The notes beneath the pieces are model-generated. The model worked only from the letters and a program-made list of their open reading frames with translations. It had not been told where the DNA came from and searched no databases. The translations under genes and the position numbers were made by a program. A stretch of DNA of 64,000 nt from Paraphysoderma sedebokerense (Eukaryota > Blastocladiomycota > Physodermatomycetes > Physodermatales > Physodermataceae). The stretch lies in contig JAHLJZ010000064.1 in the NCBI GenBank assembly GCA_025602915.1, forward strand, positions 62,001-126,000, in the 5' to 3' direction. Position 1 is the stretch's first letter. Every line of letters begins with the position of its first letter. Positions 1 to 12,136 of the stretch are shown in pieces.

Positions 1-1203
1 TGCAGCCCCATGGTTGAGTGATCAGTGGGGTTGTAGTGAGAGTAGTGGAGTGAGAGTAGTGGAGTGAAAGAGTGAGTGAGGAAGTGAGAGTGAAAGAAAG
101 AGGGAATCCAAGAGAGAGTGGAGTTTGTCCACAGTGTATAAATACAGTGCATGCGTGTTGGCCAGTGAACCACCAGTGAACCACTAGTGAACCCACGCTG
201 CCCGTTCACCGCTTCTGATCCCACTTGTTCCCACACATTGCCGCTCTGTCCACTCCCTCATCATTCTTCATTCCCTCTCTCGTTCCACATCCTCTCATCC
301 ACATCCCACCCATCACTCCTCTCTCACAATCCACAATCCACTCTGCATTTGATTGGAGTCTTGGACCTCTGTGTGGGAAACTACACTCAAACCCTATGCT
401 TCTGACACTTTGATCCCGGGCCCAGAACCCCTATCCACATCTATGCACTCCCGCACTACTCCCACGCAACAATCCTTAGCAAATCCTTCCCACAGGTCAT
501 CTCTCATCACATCAATCACCTATACATGATGCATCATGCATCGGAAACTGTGAATACTGTGTGAATACATAATGCCAATTCAACTCTCTTGTTGCCACAC
601 CCTATTGTCTCTGATATATCCTTTTTTCCGGCAATGAATTCGTTTATCTTTACAAATCAAATTTGCTCAGTTAGGCGCTGTTCCGCAAATTATATGGGCC
701 GCACACTGGCCGCACAGTGACACTGGTTTCTTGATCCTTGGTTCCCCAGGAGTCCCCGACTCCCCAGGGTCCAGGTCCCCCGATTCACTGAGAGTCGCGG
801 TATATCCCAAATTTTTGAAGTCGCACAAATGAATAAAAAAACGCTCACAAGTCACAGCTTCGGCTCAACATCTTTATTACAATTGAGGCAGATTGAGGCC
901 CTTTTCCCCTGATTACCCCTTTTTGCCCGCCAATATTTTGTGGAGCTATTTTGTGGTCGGTTACAAATTGCTGATTATCAGGCTCCTAGCGGCTGATTTC
1001 ATTTTCAACATTTGAAACTTCAACCATGTCCGCAGTCCGCCCTTATCTTTCTGTTATCCTTTGCAAATTCTGTACACTTTTCACGCTCGAAGCCGAGTAC
1101 CCTGCTATGACGCTTTATATGTCATTCTGGCGGGTACAGTCCTGTACAGTCTACAAATCAATGATTTTGTTTCGTATGGCGCAACTCCCACTGAACAAAT
1201 ATT
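1..1203. other. Intergenic, no gene recognised
   Basis: No credible coding exon is visible. Positions 30-115 are purine-rich (GA repeats such as gagagtagtggagtga). A TATA-like element (tataaata) lies near 138, followed by three imperfect copies of a ccagtgaacca motif around 161-190. A pyrimidine-rich stretch occupies about 240-350. This resembles a promoter and 5' leader, but no reading frame follows it. Confidence 0.4.
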
Positions 1204-2338
1204 TTATTCCTTATCAAGGTTCTTATTTCTTTTAGAGGTACAAAATATTGATTCGGGGCCCTTCCGTTTAAGAGTGATTGTTTCTGATGAACAATTCAGC
1301 AAAGCTGCATCCTGGTTCTCATCTGTTACATGCTTTTCTTTCGAAAACTTGTACCACCATCTATAAACGTGAAGCGACAAGTTTAGTTTGCACAACTTAA
1401 ACGTTTGAGAGCAGTGATTACCACTTACATGTGCTTGAGTTATGAGCGCGTCCTCGCGGAATTCACCCTTGTTTTTAATAAAATCGGCATAGATCTCCTT
1501 CGCTGTAGCATTACTGGAGTTTACTTTTTCTCTGATAAAACTTTTGAGCCGATCAGAGACCTTGAACCTTCCAGTTTGAGGGTGGAAGCACCCATGATAG
1601 TATTGAATGTACAGTAACGGTTGTATTTGCAGGTCCGGTGGAGTGTAAATAACCAGGGAGCCTTTACAATTGTACCTGTTCATACTGATCCGATTGCGAG
1701 ATGGATTTGCGATAGGTGGTTTGTACTCTGCAAACTCGGAGCGCTGGCAACACCAATATATACTTCGTTGACTACCGTCCTTGTTCTTGACAGTTTTTAG
1801 ACACCTATGATACAAGTCAGACAATACATCGCGAATGAATCACTTCAAAGGCACACCTATACGAATACCCATCAGCTGATTCTACCGCATTCTTGATGTC
1901 GACAGTCAATTCAGCTACAGTAGCCGTTGAATGCACTTTCACCAATCCTTTTAATTCAACACAACTCTGCTCCTCCTCAGGCTTATCATCTGAACCGAAA
2001 CCATCATCTCCATCATTTGAAACTAGACGTTGAAGAATTCCACTCTCTACAGTTGTTTTAATTTCGACAACATCCTCAAAAATGGGACCGGAATAGTTAT
2101 CTCTTTTTCGACAGTACCGACACATCCGGTAAAGACCGTCGTTATCCCAAAAGTCTAGGGGGGTCAGAGTTAACTTTTTGCAACTTCGTTTTCGTGAACA
2201 TTCTGAAATAAGAGACATGGGTAATAGTTTTGATCGGAGGTTATCGAGCATCCATTTGGAATTTTGGACTTTGGATGTATGAGGATTGAGTTGTACCGTG
2301 GTCCGTGTATATAGATTACGAGGTTGGGAAAAATTCAC
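1204..2338 (-). pseudogene. Decayed MULE/FAR1-like transposase-derived gene, N-terminal part
   Basis: Two overlapping minus-strand frames give adjacent pieces of one protein. The upstream piece has a Cys-rich cluster (ECSRKRSCKK followed by MCRYCRKRD). The downstream piece has IYWCCQRSEF, RYNCKGSL, a Y-Y-H-G-C-F-H histidine motif and a WWYKF segment. This order resembles the zinc-binding, DNA-contacting N-terminus of FAR1/Mutator-like transposases found in many fungi. The frames meet near 1820-1830 with a one-base offset, and a second offset is needed near 1365-1430, where the only plausible splice (gtaagt donor) does not keep phase. No DDE catalytic region lies downstream and no good ATG is evident, so this looks like a broken, truncated transposon relic or a domesticated remnant. 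The family assignment is by motif spacing only. Confidence 0.35.
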
Positions 2339-3478
2339 AGAGATTGGTGAACGATACGCGGTTGGTGAATTTGCCAGTGGACGGTTGTCATAGGGTACTC
2401 CTCATAGGCATTTATTCCTGGATATTCTTTTTCGACATGCATCGTCTGTGTCTGTAAATTCAAAATTTCAGTATTTAAATTACAAGGTTTAAAGGGAGAA
2501 CTGCTCTAATTAGGTACTGACAAAACGAGCACCGAACAGGTGGGCAATGAATTTACCCAAGAAAAGAAAATAAAATAAAAAAAAACGAATTCGAGAATTC
2601 TTCTTTGGCCCCTAGGGGTTAACACTTAGGGGTTGGCATAGTAAAATTTACGAACTCGTTCGTAACAACATTACATTATGCAAGGTCGACTTTGTGGTCT
2701 TGGTAGACATGTTCCGCACTCCCGGGCCTCATGGATGGAATTATTATTTGGAACTTATCTGGCTGTTCGATTAGTCCTGACAATAAAGCAATGACTATGT
2801 ACTGCATCTTTCCAAACCAACAAAACACAAATACTGCACTATGCAGGAATGATGGGAGTGGAAATTGGAACCCTTTTTAACTCAATTCACCTGCAACAAT
2901 TTTGTTACTCTACTTGACATTCTCCCTTTACTTTCTGTTTGTCCATTATCATCAAACTTTTACAATGTGCTGTTTGCCTTTCCTTCTGGCGAGTCGCGTT
3001 GACAAAAATACGTAATTTTGAAGGCGGACAACAACGATGTGTGGCGAAATTATCAGCTGTTTCGTATACGAGTTATGTAAAGCAAAGTGTTTTGAGAGTG
3101 GTGAGCCTAGAAGGCAAGAATGTTCGAATTCCGGATTTCGTGGTGCCGGCCTTTGGACCTTTTGGAACTCGGAAGTCGGAAGGTTCGGGCCAGGACGCGA
3201 CTAACGGGCCCAATTTCATACGCGTATATTATTCTCCATATGAGGAAAATTGGACCATGCTCTGGAGTCTGGACACTCAACGGTTTCTGGTAGGAAAACT
3301 CCGCTCCTGATTCAATCAATCATGTTTGCGCAGAAATAGCGGGTATTTCCTGCCCATATATAGAGAGATAGCACGATATTATCTTCTTGTTAGAAGCAAA
3401 CGTCTCTGCTACCATTCTTTAAAGGACTTTCCCCTAACATTCACCCATTGATATCGCGTTTTCGGGAATCCCGCAAAA
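2339..3478. other. Intergenic, upstream of the 7TM gene
   Basis: No supported gene. Open frames here lack plausible starts and show no family motif. The stretch holds an A-rich run near 2565-2585 and a small imperfect palindrome (cccctagggg) near 2609. Confidence 0.35.
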
Positions 3479-4811
3479 ATGACAACACCAGATTATCCTC
3501 CCAGCGTATACCCTGAATGTAACTGTCATTCATAATGCATCATGTGTTCTGCCATTTCATTTAGAATGAATCGTCTGACTTATTTCACTCAGCTGACAAG
3601 AACAATCTTTTAACTAATGTCCTCCGTTCCGGTGAGTGTTGTTTCCTCCCGTCTTTGCTCCTCTCAAAAAATTACATATTGCTGTTGTAATTTCGTAACC
3701 AAACTCTTCTTCCATCAAAACCAATGACTATAATTTGCCATTCATAGTAACTTTGGGTGCAACCGCGATAAATTTTATTGTGGCCCTGATAATTTATTTG
3801 AAAAAACATGATGTCAATGCATTGGTAACAGTGATTTGCAACTTTCTAATCTGCATTACAATGGCTTTATGCGTCGTCTGGGATTCAGAGGTAAATAAAA
3901 ATAAGTTATCACGACTACGTCGATCCATAATTAATTTCGTCTCGCATAAAACATAGTTATTACCAGATTGCCTATTCCGAGTCAAATTGATCTATACTCT
4001 CATAACTCTCGGATTTCTGTGCTGCGTTTTCGTGCAGGTAACCTCGCTATCGCTTCACATCACAAAATTCATCCTCATTTCATCCCTTCGTTTAGGTTCG
4101 AAAATGTTATATCATGTACCGATCACACAAATTCATTCGCCAAATCTGCGCAGGTTTATGTCTCCTCAGATTCATCCCATATATAGTCAACCTAGCCCAC
4201 TACACCTACGGTTACAAACAACACCGTTGTCTTACTGTTCTTCCTGTCGCAATCAACACATTCGATAGGAGTCTTCAACTTGTTTTTAATTTCTTGGTCA
4301 CCGGGGCTTTCATTTACCGCATTTTTTCTCAGACTATTGCAAATGTAAAGTCTGGAGTTCGGAGTAGCATTTTCGAGAAATATATAGCTATAGTTAAAAA
4401 TGAATCGTTCATTTTGATGTTGAGTATGGTCGCGGATACAATTTATATTGTTATTCTCTTCACATTGGCGGGCACGGTTGATTTGTCCTTGTTAAATGCA
4501 TTTTATATATGCGTTGACCCAACAATTTTAACCTTATGTAAGTAATCAGTTTAGAATCTCTTATTTTGCATGCACATATATTTGAGCTCATTTGTATGAA
4601 TTCATTCATGTTCACATATCCAGGGTTAATGACGAATTTTGCAAGATCCGCAAGATTTGAAGCCGACGGTAATTCAAACAACAGCGTTGGGAGTAACAAC
4701 CAAGCCAGCAGCTTGAACGCCAATTCAATCAAAGCAACTACAACTCAAGTTAAAAGTATTGAATCGTCAGGAGCAGCCAGACAGCCGAGTCGTTCTTCTG
4801 CAGCTATTTAA
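3479..4811 (+). CDS. Seven-transmembrane receptor-like protein, 315 aa
   Basis: Six exons join in phase: 3479-3505, 3565-3631, 3748-3890, 3957-4037, 4096-4537 and 4624-4811. The splice sites are gtatac, gtgagt, gtaaat, gtaacc and gtaagt donors with tag or cag acceptors. The product has a short, polar N-terminus with Asn-glycosylation sequons (NESS). Seven hydrophobic helices follow, roughly at residues 32-50, 57-75, 87-106, 122-142, 162-182, 208-230 and 236-258. The C-terminal tail of about 55 residues is rich in Ser, Asn and Gln and starts with a basic stretch (NFARSARFE). This is the topology of a G-protein-coupled-receptor-like protein, with charged residues concentrated in the presumed cytoplasmic loops. 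I cannot place it in a named receptor class: no rhodopsin DRY or NPxxY motif is visible. The ligand is unknown. The start is chosen because it is the first ATG that keeps all downstream phases. Confidence 0.7.
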
Positions 4812-6080
4812 AATGCTTTAACTATTCTATACCCATAGGCTGATAGTAGCATCAGTTTTAGATTTCATCTATTTAAGTCCACGCCATTTTATAATTGATT
4901 AAGAGGACAGAGTCCCCTTAATATCTCTCATGATGCTCGTCAAAAATCATTATTATGCCACTGTAAGACTGGGTTGGTTATCATCAGGACTTAGCTTAAG
5001 TAAAGCTTAAATCACTGGTATATTGATGACATTTTAAAATAAAATGTATATATATTTGTAAGTCTTTATTAAACATTATTCACTGTATTTATAGATAATC
5101 AAATAAACCGAACTCGCAACCAATTTGTTAAGAATGGATTAGAGTGTGGTCGCGTGATCTTGAAGAAGACTGGAGCCAAATACGATGATGATAATCCTTT
5201 GTAATCAGAATGACATCACTACGTATCAATATTAGAGCTATACTTATATGTTGTATGTATCTAGTGTACGTAAGTAAGAATATAACTGAATAAGGTTGGA
5301 GTCGCTCTACCGATCAAAAGCGGGGGCTGGTATCTGCTATATTTTGGCCGCTAATTTAGTGTCTGAAATATCAAGTCCCACGACCTGATTACAGAGTCTT
5401 AAGAAATAATTGCGCGCATTATCAATCAATGAACTAATGTATTCACGATAGCAATTATGCTCGCCATACTGCGCATCTGCAATAATAATCAGTGATATCT
5501 ATATTCAATACCCTGTTTGAATTTCAATCAATGAAGTGACCTATCCACAGTAGCACTTACGTGCAGCGCGGGTGTGACAGGGCTTTCGCTCGAATGTACC
5601 TCGCGTAATGCCGTCAGTGTCACTTAAGGTTGTCATTAATTTACTTTATTTCCTCAACTGCAACAATACTCAATCAATGAATTTTATAGATTTTCTGGGA
5701 GTGCTGTTTATCCATTGAGTCCCTTAGATTGTAGTAACAGTGTATCAAAATTCGAAGTAGTTCTTTATTAAATTGTGATGGCAAAAGATACATTTTTCTT
5801 AACATTTTCCTTAACTATGTCCCCCGCCATAAAAATAAAGAGACTTTCCGAAGTACCAGGTGTCCAAGGGTCTAAATCACAGCAAATTGATCATTTTTAT
5901 CTAACTCCGTAATCATTCGGGTCTATCCCCTAGCAACCAAACAAAATAGTGTCATATCATCAAATGTTTTTGTTTTAACTTGTTTTTTCCACTCTTGACT
6001 GAAGTTTTACTGTTCTAGAAATCATGGCCTCGCTTGCCATGGTTATTGCGACGGTGCCACCATTGTCCAAGAGATCCTGC
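4812..6080. other. Intergenic, no gene recognised
   Basis: AT-rich 3' flank of the 7TM gene. AATAAA-like signals occur near 5038 and 5103. No coding exon, tRNA or repeat array is apparent. Confidence 0.35.
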
Positions 6081-6244
6081 TGGGTGTTTGCCATAGTTTC
6101 ATTGCATTCGCAAGTTAACCAAGTTCTATAAACTTGAATGCATGATTTTTTTTTCCATTGTGCATGCGCCAGGGAGCACTTGAGTAGCATTAAAGTTTAC
6201 AATGGGTGGACTTGCGAATGTCATGATATTGTGGCAAACACCCA
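6081..6244. repeat. Imperfect inverted repeat, MITE-like or hairpin RNA
   Basis: A 35-base arm at 6081-6115, starting TGGGTGTTTGCC and ending ATTCGCAAGT, is matched in reverse complement by 6210-6244 at 30 of 35 positions. The mismatches lie in the middle of the arm. A loop of 94 bp separates the arms. No transposase is encoded and no obvious target-site duplication flanks the arms. It could be a miniature inverted-repeat transposable element or a transcribed hairpin. The region from the right arm to 6828 holds no other feature I can support. Confidence 0.5.
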
Positions 6245-6828
6245 CATATATTACAACAATTTGAAGACTGTGGTTAAGTTGGAGAGCCTGCATCTGCCGG
6301 CTCCTTGATGGCACAGTCCTAAAATTGTGGATGTCAATGGTGTTAAGTTCATATATAGGGGGTGAACGATCAGGCACGGATGATAGAAGTAGTAGGGGTA
6401 TGAAAATGTCAGGCAGAGTGTTAAGCCTTAGTTACGACAGAAAACTTTTCTTTTCCGTTTAAAATGGATGAGCCGTTAAACATTCCAATTCGAAAGGGGA
6501 TTTATCAATTAAAACACTTTCGAGCAGTTTGAAAACGCACAAAATTTCTGTCGGCGATTAATGATTTTTATTCATATTGATATTCTGCCTATTGCAATGA
6601 GGGAAAATCAGATAATTTATATCAACATCAACTTCAATTTCGATGGATGTGAAATAAAACATATACCAAAGAAAGTTTATGAATCAGTAGTAACAATTCC
6701 TACTATTTTCAATTCCCGCCAAACCTCCTGTCGACGAGTGAACACTCCTCCTCTGATCGTGCGGCATCATCAAGCCGACGGAACAGATTAACATCACCGA
6801 GTAACTCATTTTCGACTCGTATCCGACA

Positions 6829-9800
6829 ATGACGCTACGGCGGCAATCTACATCTTCATCATTCATTGATATCAACGATCCACAATCTCTTGATTATTTA
6901 TTTCAAACAAACGCCGTATCTGATATTAGATCTGTTCATTTACGAATTCGGTGTGTTTGTGTTTCGACCTTGTCCTGTCCTGTCTTGTCCTAGATATTTG
7001 TACCGTTTACTTGATGCTTTAGTGTTTTGTTATTTGAGTTTATGAGGTTGTGAGAATAACGTATTAACCATAATTTCTTTCTTTCCAATAGAAACGATGT
7101 AGAAGCCAAAAAGAAGGAGTTGCGTGGTTTAGTCGGGTAACCTTTGAATTCTGTATTCCCTTTCCCTCTTGTAATAAACATTTCGTATTCATCTTCTCAC
7201 TCTATCACTCCATCTTGTTTTACTTTCTCCCTTAAACTAAATCGACTTGTACACCGCACAAACCAAATGCGTGATATCCTTCGTTTCTACAGAGACCGCT
7301 ACAAAGATGTACTTCACGCTTCTGATTCGATTTCGTTGATGAAATCAACTGTTGCAGAGGTTCAAAATAAAATGGAAATGCTGGAAAATGTGCTAAAGTT
7401 TGAGGAAATAAGAGATCAAAATGAGTCTTCACAGTCGGGGTTGAGGGAGTCGAGTTTGAACCATTCGAGTGGTAATGGTCGAGGTGTGTATAGTTTGTGT
7501 TGTGGGTTGGACGGAATTGGGCGGAATAAGGAGTTTTTTTATACAGTTTGGTGTTTCTCACGTCCCATTTTGATTTCCTTCCGCAATCTCTATTCAACCC
7601 TCTATCGTGGTCTTAGCATCCGACGACAAAATTTACATTTTATCCACTCAACTGCACCTTCTCGTTTCCATCCCCGAACAAATTTACAATGCCGTGGAAT
7701 CAAACGATTATTTAAGAGCCGCTCAAGTATTTCTTGTGGGGAGGTTACTATACAAGAAACTCGAGAGCGGAAATAGCGGTGACGAAAATGTGATGGTATG
7801 GTTTTTCCTACCATTTATTTATCGTCTTCTTGCCATGATCATACCCTTGTTGGGTAGCAATGAAAGTGAACTACTGTATTAATGTATTTATTGGATATGT
7901 TGAACGGGATGTAGGCTCAGTTTCCGATTATTCAGCGACAATGGGATACGATATCACATTTAAGAGGTTTGATTGTAACTAAGGTGTTGAAATATTTAGA
8001 GAGATTGACAGAAGATTCTATGGTTCGTTGTCTTGGAAGTCTTTGTTCTCTCTACAATGAATGAATTGTCGTCTCACTCGGTACTGTTCTATTTTTTTTT
8101 GTTGCAAATCCAGGGAACTTTGAATTCGTTGCTGGCGGTTCATCTTTTAGATTCTCAATCATCCTTCTCTACATGCTTGCAAAAACTATTGGAAAGTCGG
8201 AAGCAAGCAATCAATCGAATACTGTCTACTTCCTCCACACTCCAAGCCTCAAAAGACACGAAACCAACCGAAAATGTGACGCGGGTACTCTGCGAACTCT
8301 CAAATGTCGTCATGAAAACATTACAAGAAGTTTACCTACTATTCATCTCACCGCCTTCTACTGCATCGTCTTCCCATGTCTCGAATGAAACGGATTCAAA
8401 ACAACCGTTGATCCAGTCATACATTACCATGCACACCCGTTCCAATCCACCGTCACGGACACCATCCGCCCAATTAAATTTTGACACTCCTAATCTCGGT
8501 TCGAATCCCGATAATGTGTCGTCGGCGAATAAAGAGTTTCGTCAAACTTTATCCCCGTTGTTGAAACTGTTTTCCTCGATTCCCAATATCCATTTATACC
8601 ATCGTTATTTACCGCCTCAAATTCAAAATTTTAATCCATTAACGACTTTGATTCATCGTCGTTTAAAGAAATCAGAACAAGGATCGCAGGGTCCGATCGA
8701 GCATGAATTTAACGATATTGTAAAAGAAATGGTTAAGAATTGGGTAAATGAGATAGAAAAGTTAGTTGCTGGTAATGTGGACGGGGTGGTTGGAGGTTTG
8801 CACAACGGTGGGGATATCGTGGAAGTTGAAAGGGAAGTGAAGGAGTGGATATATACCATGGAAACAAAGAATGGTCATGATAGCCAGTGGAATATGGTAT
8901 GTTGAATGCTTTGAATTTTATTTAGTTTTTAGTATCGTGCGGTTAAACTCTTTTTGGGTGGTGTTAGGTTTTATCATCACTTTTACCATCGTATAGTATC
9001 TACGAGACCCTTATTTATCCGTCACTATTCAATCGTTCCACTCAAATTATTGAATCCGCGTTATCAAAACTCTCCACGTTTCATTCAACAATGTATATTC
9101 CACTCTCACTTGCCGATTTACTCACAAACCCAAATTCCCCGCTACAACATTACACATCTAACCAAGACAAAAAATTTGTATGGGATGTTTTATCGCAATT
9201 GTCTCCAAGTCAGCAACAGGCAGTTCTATTCGGTTGGGATTGGACTCGATCTATTCAGTCACAGTCACAGACACTTAGCCGTCGCCAGACTCTGTTGTCT
9301 CCATTGATGGGTAAAGAAACCGATAAATGGATGGGAACCGAGTTGGAAAGGATAGAATCGAAATTATATCATCCTATTGTGATGATGTTGGTGGAAGAGT
9401 TTCACATCATGGTTAACGAAATTCAACAATCGATCGGGGACTTGATTTTTGTCAGTTCTAAATCTTCAAACCACGAACCAACAATCGCGAAACCACTCAA
9501 TTCTAAAAGCCTCAGAAACGACGCTAAATCAGTCTACGAATCTGAACTCGTTAAACGGTTTCAAGAATTTTGTAAACACCTTTCGAACCGTTGTCAGATA
9601 GAAACTCCTCATCTCGCTTGTACCATTTTTGTGTCCCATTTTACTAAAACATTACTCACGCATTCACGGTCTCTTCAGCTGTTATCCTCGTCTTTACCTC
9701 AACCTAATTCATCCGGGTTAAATCCACCTTCGAACGATCCGGACAATTTGACCAAAGTGTTGAAAAAGGAGTTGTCAAAGTTATATTACACAGTTACTCT

Positions 9801-11829
9801 CGCTGTGTTGAATCGAATAGTTGAAAACAATGTTACGTTGTTATCAGTATCGAGTATGAAAGATGATTCATCGCCAGTGTCGGAATTGAAAGAATGGGCA
9901 GGAACTGAGTTTGGTGAAATCGAGATTGAAATTGAGGTGGGGAATAGTACTACAGATGCGAAAACGGGTGGTGAAAATGCGGAAGGAAGTGGAACTGGAG
10001 TTGAGAGTGGAACTGGAAGTGGAACTGACAAGGTGAAACAGGTGGTAGAGTTACCTGTTTCTTGTTCGATTAGGCTAATAAAAATGTTGAGTCGAGTTGT
10101 CAAAGATGTGGATCGTATTGTGGGATGGGATTGTGAATCGGTTTGTTTGCTTTCTTTTCTGTTCAAGATTGTGCATTCGTTGTTTTATTTTGTTGGTTCT
10201 GTTGAGATACTGATGCATGTATTTTGTTATTTGGGTGTTTAGTTCATTCTTCACGAATTTTTACTTGGTTTCGCAAACTCGTTGCTCTCATCTTACAAAT
10301 CATTCGCCACCACATTTACAAATCCTTCTTCGGTTTCCTCATCCCCGTCATCTCTACTCTCATCGAAAGACCTCCAAAAACTTAAACTCCAATTATTATT
10401 CGATATAGACTACCTCACTAAACTCTTTGACGGTGTTGTATCCAGGAACGTATCATTGGAAAATTTACACTCTCGATCCGGGTTCGGAGAAACTGATCGG
10501 GAAAGAAGTGAGTTTGGGGAGGAGGATCAAGGGGTGTTGTGGTTAGGAGAGGGCGGAGGAGATTTGCATGGATTGAGAATGAAGATGTACGAAGTTAAAA
10601 AAATGGGAGCAGAAGTGCAAGAGTTGGTGAGAGGATTGGTATATGTTTCCTCTTTCTTTTGTTTTAAGTTTGTTTTATTTTAGGCTTGTATTAATTAACC
10701 TGATTGGTTTGTTGATTGGTTAGATTGATCCAATTGATTTTCTTCATTTCCGGTCGCATTTGAGTGGACTCGTTGATAGATATTATCAACGTACTGTATT
10801 GATGTTTGGCGTGTTTACAGTATTTAACAGCAGTAATGATTTGTATGTATTCACAATCCGTTGTCTTTGATGTCGAGGTTATTTGATTTTTACTGACGAA
10901 AAGTAATCTAAATTAGATCCAAACCCAATGTCTCTGTACTTTCTACTTCATCTGCGATGTCGAAAATACAAGAACCGCATAGTGTACTTTCACTTGTCAA
11001 GAATCCGGCTCGTTTTTCATTGATTCCCGTACAACCCAAACAGCGACAACCGAAGCAACTTCCCAAGGAACCTTCCAAATCTAACGACCCTACAAATCCG
11101 AATAAATCTCCAATTTCGTCTCCTGTCCCCGTTTCCCCCGCGAAACAAACTTCACGACCAACTTCACCTTCTCCAACTCAAAGGTCACCGTCGCGACAAA
11201 CATCGTTGCGTTCAAAATCACCATTGTCCTTTTTGAAGCGATCAAATTCAAATCCGTCGTCCATCGCTGCTCTTGACTCTTCCTCTCCATCTTCGTCACC
11301 ATTAGTTTCGTCCGACTCACACTCTTCAAATCCGTTACTCCCAACTTCTTCAACATTCTCTACCACCGCGATACTGAAACAAGAACTTAACCTCACTAAT
11401 GTCCAAAATTTAATGGAACAAGGTACAAAAGCTACACTCGAATTTCAAGATAAAGCCAAAGAATTCTTTGACGGGTTAGGACTTAAATCTAGTGCAAGCG
11501 GTATGTTTAGAGACTTTTTCGGTGACGTTGCTACGTCGTCAACGGGCGTTACACCTCAACGTTATGGATCCAGTCCTAGCGTGAGTGGAAGTGGGAGTGG
11601 GAGTGCGGTAAGAGGGAAAAGAGATTTGGCAGGGTTAAGTGGATCGAGGATGAGTAGGTCTGGTAGTGCCGATGATTTTCAGAAACACAGAATGGAGGAT
11701 GGTAAAAATAGTGGAAGAGACAGGTCAGTTTCTGATATGACGGGGAGATCGAGTCCGAGTCTCAGTCGGAGTAGAGGTTCGCCAAGGGGGAAAGATGATG
11801 TGAGAGGTAGAGACGGGGGCAAAGAGTAG
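6829..11829 (+). CDS. COG1: Conserved oligomeric Golgi complex subunit 1
   Basis: This is a subunit of lobe A of the COG tethering complex, which acts on the cytosolic face of the Golgi in retrograde vesicle transport. The first exons (6829-6950, 7092-7136, 7293-7483, 7617-7795) join in phase and encode the Vps51/COG1 signature: SDIRSVHLRIRND, KKKELRGLVGDRYKDVL, then ASDSISLMK. Next come the family segments with IPEQIYNAVESNDYLRAAQ and FPIIQRQWDTI. Later exons (about 7918-8022, 8114-8896, 8968-10100, 10283-10640, 10724-10840 and 10917-11829) continue through WDWTRSIQ, a LQLLFDIDYL segment typical of COG1 C-terminal regions, and FSLIPVQP. The tail of about 280 residues is Ser/Pro-rich, disordered and probably lineage-specific. 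Exact borders of the later exons are approximate. The ATG at 6829 is preferred because it opens the conserved N-terminus directly. Confidence 0.85.
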
Positions 11830-12136
11830 AATAAAGGGTTGAAATACTACTAGCAGATATACGAATTTGTATGACCGAACAAATAAACAAACATATATCA
11901 TGAAATTGGAATATCAATTGACAAAAAATTAATATCATATCCGTAGTTCATGTTCCACCGACGTGTCCACTCGCGGACTTAACATTTTTTAGAATTTAAC
12001 GTATTCCAAAGCTCATATACATGTAGATGGATGAATAAACATACCACCTTCGTATAATCACCGCTTAGTGGTTATTACATAGATTATATAACAATATAAA
12101 TCACGGTTGTGTTTCTAGGTTCGCGGCATGATCACA
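11830..12136. other. Intergenic between convergent genes
   Basis: About 300 bp of AT-rich sequence shared by two convergent 3' ends. An AATAAA (about 11881) may serve COG1. Nothing else is recognised. Confidence 0.35.

Noticed and set aside
30-115. GA-rich stretch as a functional repeat array
   Set aside because: Irregular low-complexity purine run without a fixed unit.
2605-2640. Telomere-like ttaggggtt copies
   Set aside because: Only isolated, inverted partial matches; no tandem telomeric array.
2939-3310. Open frame of 123 codons on the plus strand
   Set aside because: No ATG near its start and no recognisable product or splice continuation.
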